From a bacterium (GTDB lineage: Bacteria; Armatimonadota; Chthonomonadetes; Chthonomonadales; JAMCWF01), in contig JAKBZR010000002.1 of NCBI GenBank assembly GCA_021842405.1, positions 1 through 52,746 on the forward strand: a stretch of DNA of 52,746 bases. The letters run 5' to 3'. A program made the position numbers and the translations under genes. Each line of letters begins with the position of its first letter. The stretch's first letter is position 1. Below the pieces are notes generated by a model. It had not been told where the DNA came from. It made no database searches and saw nothing but the letters and a program-made list of their open reading frames with translations. Of the stretch, positions 43,985 through 51,842 are shown in pieces.

Positions 43985-45150
43985 AGTATTTGGCGTTGCT
44001 GCTCATTATATTATGCGCTTCCCCTGCCCGCTCTGAAAATGCACCCACACCACAAAGCGAAAATTCCTACCGGCTAGGATCGGGCGATGTGCTGGAAATT
44101 ACGGTTGAAAATCATGATGATCTCAATCGGGTTGTAACGGTTGATCCCGATGGGGCATTTTCATTTCCCAGCATTGGGACTATCGCCGCAAAAGGCTTGA
44201 CGATTAAGCAGCTTGAATCCCAAATTCAGTCCAATCTAAACCGTACCTTCAACAACGCAACGGTGCTGATAAATCTAAAGGAGATGAAAGCGCACACCGC
44301 GCGAGTGATTGGGTCGGTGCAATCACCAGGAACGTATCCAATCCATAAAGATGAACGGTTACTGGATTTGCTTGCTTCAGCCGGTGGGCTGGCCATTCCA
44401 TTCCAAGACGCCAAATCCAGCCTTATCCGTGATCAGAATCAGATCGTGCATCTTGATCTGCCGCAGGCCATTTCTAAACCCGCCAGCGTCAACAACCCCC
44501 CAATCCATGACGGCGATTTGTTGATTATTGAAAAAATCGAGCGGATAAATCCGACCGCAAACGTCATCGGTCAGGCTGTTCGTGCCGGTAGTTACCCCAT
44601 CAATGGCTCAACCACCGTCACCGATCTATTGGCGGAGGCTGGAGGAGCAACACCTCTGGCTTCGCTCTCCGAGACATATATTCAGCGCGGACATGAAAAA
44701 TTTCACATTGATCTGGAACCTCTCCTTCAGCCGGATCGCTCGTTGGCGCCAATCACCACTTTCACGCTTAAAAATGGCGACACGCTGGTACTACCTGAAG
44801 TGAAGGCCAAATACCTCGTCATTGGAATGGTTGTACATCCCGCCGCCTATCCGCTTCATTCGAAGCAAACGGTAACGGTTCTGGAGGCGCTGGCCAGCGC
44901 CGGCGGCCATTTACCGGATGCGGATCTGTCCCGATCATTTCTCCTACATAAAGATTCCGCCACCAATGCGATGACCGTAAACCGCCTAAATTTAGATCGC
45001 CTGCTTCGGGATGGCAAAAATATCAACCGGATCGTGATCTCAGCCGGCGATACGCTCTACATCCCGGCGAAGGGCAGGCCTTTTGATTGGCAAAACATTT
45101 ACGGCCCCCTCAGCTCTCTTGCCTTTATGGGCTTACGGCTTTTTTATTAA
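43981..45150 (+). CDS. Polysaccharide export outer-membrane protein, Wza-like (SLBB)
   Basis: A 389-aa protein with a Sec signal peptide (MKYLALLLIILCASPARS, cleaved near S-E); no lipobox cysteine is seen at the cleavage site. A poly-export domain begins YRLGSGDVLEITVENHDDLN. Three SLBB repeats follow, seen in RVIGSVQSPGTYPI, NVIGQAVRAGSYPI and LVIGMVVHPAAYPL, each ending LLxxAGG or similar. The C-terminus (SLAFMGLRLFY) is aromatic, as expected for the outer-membrane region. It forms the exit channel for exopolysaccharide together with the PCP protein. Confidence 0.92.
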   Translation: MKYLALLLIILCASPARSENAPTPQSENSYRLGSGDVLEITVENHDDLNRVVTVDPDGAFSFPSIGTIAAKGLTIKQLESQIQSNLNRTFNNATVLINLKEMKAHTARVIGSVQSPGTYPIHKDERLLDLLASAGGLAIPFQDAKSSLIRDQNQIVHLDLPQAISKPASVNNPPIHDGDLLIIEKIERINPTANVIGQAVRAGSYPINGSTTVTDLLAEAGGATPLASLSETYIQRGHEKFHIDLEPLLQPDRSLAPITTFTLKNGDTLVLPEVKAKYLVIGMVVHPAAYPLHSKQTVTVLEALASAGGHLPDADLSRSFLLHKDSATNAMTVNRLNLDRLLRDGKNINRIVISAGDTLYIPAKGRPFDWQNIYGPLSSLAFMGLRLFY

Positions 45151-45173
45151 AGAATCAATGGTGACTTTGACAC

Positions 45174-46697
45174 ATGGAGTCAGCGCAGAAATATAGTTCT
45201 CGATCCTTAACGAGTAACATTGGGGCTATTTTAATTGGAAGCCTTGCCCAAAAGTTGTTAGCTCTGTATACACTGCGTGAGATCGCACGATACCTTTCTC
45301 CCGAGCAGTACGGGGTTTGGTCGGAGGTCTTTGTAGTTGCCGGTTTTTTCGGAACCATGGCGGATTTCAGCCTCGATGTGGTTGTTGCTCGCGAGCTGGC
45401 TCGTTCTGACAGCGGTCGTTCACAGCTTTTCGGCAATGCCATCCTGCTCAAGGTTATGCTGGCTATTCTATCTGCCCTGTTGTTAATTACGGCATCCTTT
45501 CTGTTGCCTTACCCGTCAGCGGTTCGCCGATTGATTATGCTCTCCTCGCTTTCATGCTGGGGATCGGTAGCATCGCTACTATCAGTCGCATGCCAGGTGG
45601 AGATGAAATCTCATTTGGCTCAAGTCTACTCGCTGGCCGCCACGATAAGTGTGCTGTCCGGTTTGTTGATTTTAATCCATTTAAAAGCCAGTATCGGCCA
45701 GCTCGTCTTAGCCCAATGTTGCCTCGGTTTGTCGTTTCAACTCGTACTGGGCCGCCAGGTATTTCGCTTTCTAATACCCGATTTTCATTTTTACAAACCC
45801 TATCAGAGACTATTAATCCGCTCGGCGCTGCCGATCGCCGCCTCAGCCTTCGCGGCTCAGCTTTATAATCGGTTTGATGTCTTTTACCTTGGAATGGTGC
45901 GCGGCCTTACGGAGGTTGGTTATTACGGCGCCGCCTACCGCCTTACCGAATCCTTTAGCTTCATCCCCGGCGCCATTATGCTTACCGTCTATCCGGCGCT
46001 GGCCTCGTCAGTTTGGTTTGACCGTGAGCATTTCCATCGGATCATCTACCGCTCCACCCAAGCCCTACTGATACTGGCGGTCCCACTGTTATTGATATTT
46101 ACCGGCTGCGCTGGGCCGATGTTAATCTTCTTCTTTGGACCGAGCTACGCGCCGGCCACCCCAGCGCTCGTCTGGCTGGCGGTGGCTGAATTTACCATGT
46201 TTTTTACCCCGTTGGCCTTCCAGATTTTACTGGTTTATGATCGGGAACGGTGGGTCGCGGGCATCAGCGCAGTGCTGGTGGCATTTAATGTCACCGCAAA
46301 CTGGTTTTTGATTCCGCGTTTCGGGTTTACGGCCGCCGCGGCAATAACGGCCGGCACTCAGACCATCGCATTGGGGTTAGCCGTTATCGGCTTTCCATCG
46401 AAAAATTATCTTATGCGGGCGGCTCCCCGGTTGCTGAAAATTCCGCTGGCTGGTTTGATCGCGGGGTCGGTTTTCTGGATTCTGCCATCTCTTCATCTAG
46501 GGGCGAAGGTCGGGTTGGCGATTGGGTTCTATATATGCGGCTTAGCGTTGAGCGGAGTGCTGCGAGAGGTGATCAAACCGGAGCGCTTGATGAAAATCGG
46601 CTCAACCACCCGCAGTTGCGATCAATTAAACCGCTCGCTCCGTCCGATTGAGATCGAAGACTTTACCGAAATGGCATGTCCCATCAATGATCGTTAA
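45174..46697 (+). CDS. Wzx-type oligosaccharide flippase (MATE/MOP superfamily)
   Basis: A 507-aa integral membrane protein with about 12-14 spans. The N-terminus (SLTSNIGAILIGSLAQKLLA) and the pattern YLSPEQYGVWSEVFVVAGFF are typical of polysaccharide flippases. It includes conserved segments such as ALPIAASAFAAQLYNRFDVF and GLTEVGYYGAAYRLTESF. It would move lipid-linked repeat units across the inner membrane for Wzy-type polymerisation. The next gene starts inside its 3' end (11-bp overlap). Confidence 0.9.
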   Translation: MESAQKYSSRSLTSNIGAILIGSLAQKLLALYTLREIARYLSPEQYGVWSEVFVVAGFFGTMADFSLDVVVARELARSDSGRSQLFGNAILLKVMLAILSALLLITASFLLPYPSAVRRLIMLSSLSCWGSVASLLSVACQVEMKSHLAQVYSLAATISVLSGLLILIHLKASIGQLVLAQCCLGLSFQLVLGRQVFRFLIPDFHFYKPYQRLLIRSALPIAASAFAAQLYNRFDVFYLGMVRGLTEVGYYGAAYRLTESFSFIPGAIMLTVYPALASSVWFDREHFHRIIYRSTQALLILAVPLLLIFTGCAGPMLIFFFGPSYAPATPALVWLAVAEFTMFFTPLAFQILLVYDRERWVAGISAVLVAFNVTANWFLIPRFGFTAAAAITAGTQTIALGLAVIGFPSKNYLMRAAPRLLKIPLAGLIAGSVFWILPSLHLGAKVGLAIGFYICGLALSGVLREVIKPERLMKIGSTTRSCDQLNRSLRPIEIEDFTEMACPINDR

Positions 46698-47550
46698 TGC
46701 CTATCTGTTACTGGCGGATGATGCCTGGCTCGAGCGCTCGCTGCGCGCCTACTACCCTTTCATTAACTGGCTTACCGCCTGTTATGACGAAAACGGCCGT
46801 GGATTTACCGGTTGCCCCATTGATATTTCGCCAGCCCGAGAGACCCTTCAGCGCTGCGATACCGAAAAAAAAGTTCAATGGCTTTCCGCTCCATTTCACT
46901 GCCGCGAGTTGTCGCCGCTTGAGGTGGAAACCAAAATGAGGCAGGCCGGTCTCGCAGAAGCCGGATCAGGCGCCGATTGGGTCATTCAGCTTGATAACGA
47001 TGAGGTGCTGCCTGACCCCGATGCCATTCAATCGGCATTGATGATGGCGGACCGACTTGGAGCGAGCGCGATTGAATGGCCGATGCGGACCCTTTTCCGG
47101 CAACTCTCCGATTCTCAATTCCTGGAAGTTTGTGGCAAAAACGGAGAGCCCTCATACAGTTTTCAGGGCGCAATCGCAGTTCGGCCCGGCGTCCAGTTAG
47201 AACTGGCGCGCTGGGTAAAAGCGACCCGATTGCGCTTTATCACGCCTGAACCACAACACAATTTGCTGGCTACCGATGACGCACTTTCCGATCCTCAGGT
47301 CATTCCGATAACGGCAATTCGGCCGGATCAAGCAATATGGCATTTTTCCTGGGCCCGCACCGAAGAGAATCTGCGAACCAAGTTGCAGTGCTGGGGACAT
47401 GCCCATCAATTCAACGGCCGGCGATATCTGAAACGGGTATGGCGCAAATCCGATCGAGATTGGCCGAAAATGAGGAATTTCCACCCATTCTTGCGCGATC
47501 ACTGGCCGGCATTGAAGTGCACGACCCTCAATTTATCGGAGTTGAGGTAG
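46687..47550 (+). CDS. GT2-like glycosyltransferase with element-derived C-terminus
   Basis: 287 aa from ATG 46687, overlapping the flippase stop; the track's 46648 is too deep in that gene. WVIQLDNDEVLPDPDAIQSA carries the DxD-type metal motif and IEWPMRTLFRQ a GT-A-like acceptor region. The C-terminal part is basic (RRYLKRVWRKSDRDW). Its present stop TAG is formed by the junction of the 8-bp target sequence TTGAGGTA with the first G of the miniature element. Reading on from the right target copy gives an in-frame tail of about ten residues ending at TAA 47746. The gene thus appears slightly shortened by the insertion and probably still works. Confidence 0.75.
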   Translation: MIVNAYLLLADDAWLERSLRAYYPFINWLTACYDENGRGFTGCPIDISPARETLQRCDTEKKVQWLSAPFHCRELSPLEVETKMRQAGLAEAGSGADWVIQLDNDEVLPDPDAIQSALMMADRLGASAIEWPMRTLFRQLSDSQFLEVCGKNGEPSYSFQGAIAVRPGVQLELARWVKATRLRFITPEPQHNLLATDDALSDPQVIPITAIRPDQAIWHFSWARTEENLRTKLQCWGHAHQFNGRRYLKRVWRKSDRDWPKMRNFHPFLRDHWPALKCTTLNLSELR

Positions 47551-47713
47551 TAACAATTCAGTTTTCTGGTAATTTTATGGAGAAATCGGCTATTAAACCC
47601 ACCCCCTCGATCCCCCTCCCTAAAATTTAGGGAGGGGGCAGGGGGAGGGTACAGTCCGATTGGTAGAACAGGAATGAGACCATAATGTGATTACCACAGA
47701 ACTGAACTCTTTC
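47550..47713. mobile_element. Miniature inverted-repeat element, copy 2
   Basis: A 164-bp non-coding element of the same family as 6172-6374. The left end reads GTAACAATTCAGTTTTCTGG, and the right end, read inward on the other strand, GAAAGAGTTCAGTTCTGTGG. Flanking 8-mers TTGAGGTA (47542-47549) and TTGAGTTT (47714-47721) agree at 6 of 8 positions, as expected for an older duplication. Inside is a perfect 10-bp stem CCCCCTCCCT / AGGGAGGGGG (47612-47638). It accounts for half of the 304-bp gap 47551-47854. Confidence 0.72.
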
Positions 47714-47854
47714 TTGAGTTTGGCCATGCGAAATAGTGCAACCTAACATTTACAGGCAGGATTTTTCTGAATTCAGAATAATATAATTTATATCGAAACG
47801 GTAATGATCCTCACGATGAGTTTCGCTTCTTATGCCCGACATAGGAGGAATAAA

Positions 47855-48544
47855 GTGGCGGATCGAGATAGTTATGGTTTTTGGACAAAAGATCAATGGC
47901 TTCAAAAAGCCGAATCCATTGATGGGTGGATGAGACCGGTTGAGCTTAAGCTTCTTTTTGAGGCTGCCGCCGAGCTACCGGAGGGGGCAAGAGTGGTGGA
48001 ATTGGGCTGCTGGAAGGGACGAAGCACGCTGGCGATCGGCGGAGGTTTGATTCGGACACCGGGTGTGCAGCTCTTTTGCGTGGACCATTTCACCGGCGCA
48101 CCAAATCAACAAGCGGGGGCATCCCCAACCACCCCCATCGAAAACGGTGAGGCGATCTATCAGGAGTTTTTGCGAAATACGGAGCCCATTGAATTAATCC
48201 GGGTTGTATTGCGGATGTCTTCACAGAATGCGGCTGCGAAATTCGAGAACGAATCGCTGGATTGGGTTTTTATTGACGCCTCCCATGATTACCATTCGGT
48301 GCTTACCGATCTGCAAACGTGGCTTCCACGGCTTCGGCCCGGTGGGTTGATCTCGGGCCATGACTATCATGACAGCAGCGTGAAGCGGGCGGTGCGGAAA
48401 ATGTGCGGTCAGGTTGAGGTTTGGGATAGCATCTGGTATGCCCGCCGCAATTCCAACCGCTCCCCAATCGGTAAATTGATCCAATGGATCGCCGGGGCAA
48501 AGGGAAAACAGCCGGTTGACACCATCGGCTCAGAAGAGGTCTAG
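47855..48544 (+). CDS. Class I SAM-dependent methyltransferase (Methyltransf_24 type)
   Basis: 229 aa from GTG 47855, preceded by AGGAGG 6 nt away; the track's 47804 has none. SAM-binding motif I is VVELGCWKGRSTLAIGGGL, the acidic residue after strand 2 is in LFCVDHFTG, and the DWVFIDASHDYHSVLTDL segment matches the sugar/cephalosporin-hydroxylase-like Methyltransf_24 group, followed by LRPGGLISGHDYHD. It probably methylates a sugar of the exopolysaccharide, given its place among glycosyltransferases. Confidence 0.88.
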   Translation: MADRDSYGFWTKDQWLQKAESIDGWMRPVELKLLFEAAAELPEGARVVELGCWKGRSTLAIGGGLIRTPGVQLFCVDHFTGAPNQQAGASPTTPIENGEAIYQEFLRNTEPIELIRVVLRMSSQNAAAKFENESLDWVFIDASHDYHSVLTDLQTWLPRLRPGGLISGHDYHDSSVKRAVRKMCGQVEVWDSIWYARRNSNRSPIGKLIQWIAGAKGKQPVDTIGSEEV

Positions 48545-48632
48545 CCATCTCAAAAAATACAATTTGAATGGTTACCGTCAGTACCCATAGTTGATTTAAG
48601 TATCGCGAAATTCGAGTAAAGCAGTTACAGTC

Positions 48633-49694
48633 GTGAAAATTGCGATAATCTCTCTCTATCTACCATACAGCAGTAAGATCGGCGTTGGATATCAGGCCCA
48701 CGGTCTGGCCAACACGTTGGCGCAACGCGGACATCAGGTAACCGTTATCTCCCCCTGTCCGCCTCCACCCGATGCGCGCTATGAAGTCCTCCGAATTTCA
48801 ACCGGCAGCCGCCTTCGCACATTTCAGTTCGCTTTCCGCCTGCGGGCATTCAATTACCATTATTACGACATACTTCATGCCTTTACCGATGACTACTGTC
48901 TCAAACGAACCTCGAAGCGATATTTGCCGTTTCACTTACGGACACTGCTGGGTTCCTGCCTTTCGGAGGCGCGCTATATTCCTGGCTTAAAGGAGAAGAT
49001 CCGGATGCTGCTGCTCGCGTTCACCGAGCAAGTTGCCGTCCGGGTAGCGGATGAAGCAGTCACCATCTCCAAGGTTACTTCCAAACACTTCGGACCTTGT
49101 CGCCGAGTCGTCCCATGCGGAGTCAATACGGAGCGCTTTCATCCGGACGGCGCCAAGTCATCCCAACCTACCGTTTTATTTGTTGGCACACTAGGATGGC
49201 GTAAGCGGGGCTGGATAGTGCTCAAGGCATTTCGAGATTACGTACAGTCGAGCTACCCAAATGCAGAACTTTGGATGGTTTGTGAAGATGCGGTTGAATC
49301 GGATAAGGTGCGCGTCTTCAGTCGAATATCGGAAGAATATCTTGCCGAATTGTACCGGCGTGCTTGGGTTCTCTGTTCGGCAAGCAGCTACGAAGGGTTT
49401 GGAGTTCCTTACATTGAGGCAATGGCCAGCGGGACTCCCATTATCAGCACTCCAAACGCCGGCGCTATTGAAGTTCTTCAAAACGGCCGACTTGGTTGGA
49501 TCGTTAAACCGGAAGCTCTTGGGCCAGCGTTAGTCCAACTGTTAACAAACGATCGAATCCGCGAACAAATGGCCGTTCTAGGATTGCAGGTCGCTCCACA
49601 ATACGATTGGAATCGCATCGCGGCCATCTATGAAACGATTTATCAGGCGGGCTTTGAGAAACATGCTCAACTTCACGGGGATAGACGACCATGA
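48633..49694 (+). CDS. GT4-type glycosyltransferase
   Basis: A 353-aa GT-B protein starting with GTG. The N-terminal Rossmann domain begins MKIAIISLYLPYSSKIGVGY. The hinge has VVPCGVNTERFHP, the donor domain TVLFVGTLGWRKRG and CSASSYEGFGVPYIEAMASG, with the two glutamates of the EX7E element. It transfers an activated sugar to a lipid-linked or growing glycan. It overlaps the next gene by 4 bp. Confidence 0.9.
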   Translation: MKIAIISLYLPYSSKIGVGYQAHGLANTLAQRGHQVTVISPCPPPPDARYEVLRISTGSRLRTFQFAFRLRAFNYHYYDILHAFTDDYCLKRTSKRYLPFHLRTLLGSCLSEARYIPGLKEKIRMLLLAFTEQVAVRVADEAVTISKVTSKHFGPCRRVVPCGVNTERFHPDGAKSSQPTVLFVGTLGWRKRGWIVLKAFRDYVQSSYPNAELWMVCEDAVESDKVRVFSRISEEYLAELYRRAWVLCSASSYEGFGVPYIEAMASGTPIISTPNAGAIEVLQNGRLGWIVKPEALGPALVQLLTNDRIREQMAVLGLQVAPQYDWNRIAAIYETIYQAGFEKHAQLHGDRRP

Positions 49695-50629
49695 CCTCCA
49701 CACTATATCCTGGTAAGGGAGAAATCAAGACCGCCACCTGCTGGGTGGTAATTTTGAACTATAATCGCCCGCTGGATACGATCGGTTGCTTGAAATCACT
49801 GGAGATGGATGGAACTTTTTCAGTCATTGTGGTGGACAATGGCTCTTCAGTCGGGAATCTGGAATTTATAACGGCAACGTTCCCAAAGGTTATCATCTTA
49901 AAAAATGAAGTAAACAGGGGATTTTCAGGCGGCATGAACGACGGCCTTCGTTACGCCTGTTCAGCCGGCGCCCGATATATCTGCATCCTGAATAACGACG
50001 CCCGGATTTCAGCCGGGTGTTTGAGGCAGCTCTTTGAAACCCTCGATTATCACCCTGGACTAGCGGCCGTCTCACCCGCTATCTATCGGCTCGATGTCCC
50101 CTCGCAGCCATGGTTTCTCGGCAGCGCGCTGGATGAGCGATTGGGGCTGGCGGAGCATCGCAATATATTGCCGGAAGCGATACTAACCCATCAGCCATGG
50201 CTGAGCGGCTGTGCGCTGGTTATGCGGGAGCATGCGATCCGAACCGTCGGCGGCTTTGATGAGCGATTCTTCGCCTATTGGGAAGATGTGGATTGGAGCG
50301 TTCGTGCCCGCGCAGCCGGCTGGCAACTGGCACTCCATCGGGATGCGATCGTTTATCATCGGGTTGGTTCAACCCTAAAACCCACTTCCGCCGATTCTAT
50401 CTATTACTACACCCGCAACCATCTACTGTTCGCCAAACTCAACTTTCACGCGAGCGTCAGAATGCTCTCGAAGATCGCCGCCTTGCAACTGAGAGAAGGT
50501 ATGCGGGAATTTCGCATCGGTTCTCAGCACCGGTCGCATCGCTTATTGCACACTCTGGGAGGAATCTATGACTATTGCGTTGGGCGGTTCGGGCCACGTC
50601 CTAAACCAAGATGCGATAACCTCAACTGA
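49691..50629 (+). CDS. GT2-family glycosyltransferase (rhamnosyltransferase-like)
   Basis: A 312-aa protein with the GT-A fold: VVILNYNRPLDTIGCLKSL, VIVVDNGSSVGN, NRGFSGGMNDGLRYA, CILNNDARIS (the DxD-type metal site) and SGCALVMREHAIRTVGGFDE then FFAYWEDVDWSVRARAAGW. This set is typical of the GT2 branch that includes rhamnosyl and galactofuranosyl transferases. It overlaps the upstream stop (ATGA) and ends one base before the next start. Confidence 0.92.
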   Translation: MTSTLYPGKGEIKTATCWVVILNYNRPLDTIGCLKSLEMDGTFSVIVVDNGSSVGNLEFITATFPKVIILKNEVNRGFSGGMNDGLRYACSAGARYICILNNDARISAGCLRQLFETLDYHPGLAAVSPAIYRLDVPSQPWFLGSALDERLGLAEHRNILPEAILTHQPWLSGCALVMREHAIRTVGGFDERFFAYWEDVDWSVRARAAGWQLALHRDAIVYHRVGSTLKPTSADSIYYYTRNHLLFAKLNFHASVRMLSKIAALQLREGMREFRIGSQHRSHRLLHTLGGIYDYCVGRFGPRPKPRCDNLN

Positions 50630-50630
50630 G

Positions 50631-51842
50631 ATGAATAAACCGATGTTCCATCTTCCCGATACCGTTTTTATCTCACTGGAGCCTTGGGACCGTGTTTGGC
50701 GTCGCAATCAGTTTCTGGTATCCGGCCTGGCTCGGAAATATACGGCCACTCGATTTTTGTTCCTGGCTCCGCCCCTTGATCTTTCCCACCCCCTCTCTCA
50801 CTTGCAGTGCGGAACCTTTTTTCAACGCTATCCCGATGTTGGGCGGCCCGCCAAAATCGCCGGATATTCGAACATCTATCAGTTGAGGAGCCTTAAACTA
50901 CTGCCGAACTCCATTGCAGCCGGCCGATCATTTAACATTGCTGTTACCGCCCATCTGGTCCAACGGGCGCTGAAAACGCTCCACTTTGATACCAAACCTT
51001 TGCTATGGGTCAATGACCAGTCCGCTCAGCCGTTGACGTTGCGGCTCGATCACAGCGCAATTGTCTACGATATAACCGATGACTGGAGCGAGATCGCCCA
51101 AAGCGCGAAAGCCAGAGATCGAGTGCGAGTTGACGACGCTTCGATGCTTGCTGAAGCGGACCTGGTGATCGTCTGCTCAGAGCGATTATATCAATTAAAG
51201 CAGGCAACAAGGTCTAGCCGCCTCGCTCTGCTGCGCAACGGAGTGGAGTTCTGGCGTTATGCGGCACCAAACGGCAAAACCCCCGATCCGCGGTCTCATG
51301 GATGGCACCCACCGGTTCTCGGCTACACCGGCACCCTCCACCTCGATCGTCTGGACGTTGATCTTCTATCGGACGTCGCCAATAAGATTGCACCCGGCAC
51401 GATCGTAATGATCGGGCCGAACCAACTGCCGGTCTCTATTAACCGGCAAATTAAGCGGATTCCCAACATCATTCTTTTGGGTGAAGTCCCGATGCCGGAG
51501 CTTCCATCTCTGATGAAATCGTTTAACATCACGATCGTGCCGCACCGTGTCACCCCTTTTACTGAAAGCCTTAATCCATTGAAGCTTTACGAGTACTTGG
51601 CGGTGGGAAAACCGATTATCTCCACACCAGTGGCCGGCTTCCGAAACTATCCGCAATTGATCTATCTGGCTGAGACCGGAAAACAGTTCTCCGACCACGT
51701 TGCCAGCGCCTTAAATGAGCCGCGCTACCGGGTTTACCAGCGCCGGGCCGAAGCGGCCAATCACACATGGGGAAAACGCATTGCGAGCTTGGAATCGCTG
51801 CTACAAGATTTGTTTAATTCTTATGAAGAGAGAGCGAGCTGA
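50631..51842 (+). CDS. Glycosyltransferase, TuaH/GT-B-like
   Basis: About 403 aa from ATG 50631, directly after the previous stop (the track's 50568 overlaps it). The N-terminal half is unusual: VFISLEPWDRVWRRNQFLVS and LLWVNDQSAQPLTLRLDHSA followed by VYDITDDWSEIAQ, features seen in TuaH-like teichuronic acid glycosyltransferases. The C-terminal donor domain is canonical, with LGYTGTLHLDRLDVDLL and SLNPLKLYEYLAVGKPIIST. The next gene starts on its last base. Confidence 0.82.
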   Translation: MNKPMFHLPDTVFISLEPWDRVWRRNQFLVSGLARKYTATRFLFLAPPLDLSHPLSHLQCGTFFQRYPDVGRPAKIAGYSNIYQLRSLKLLPNSIAAGRSFNIAVTAHLVQRALKTLHFDTKPLLWVNDQSAQPLTLRLDHSAIVYDITDDWSEIAQSAKARDRVRVDDASMLAEADLVIVCSERLYQLKQATRSSRLALLRNGVEFWRYAAPNGKTPDPRSHGWHPPVLGYTGTLHLDRLDVDLLSDVANKIAPGTIVMIGPNQLPVSINRQIKRIPNIILLGEVPMPELPSLMKSFNITIVPHRVTPFTESLNPLKLYEYLAVGKPIISTPVAGFRNYPQLIYLAETGKQFSDHVASALNEPRYRVYQRRAEAANHTWGKRIASLESLLQDLFNSYEERAS

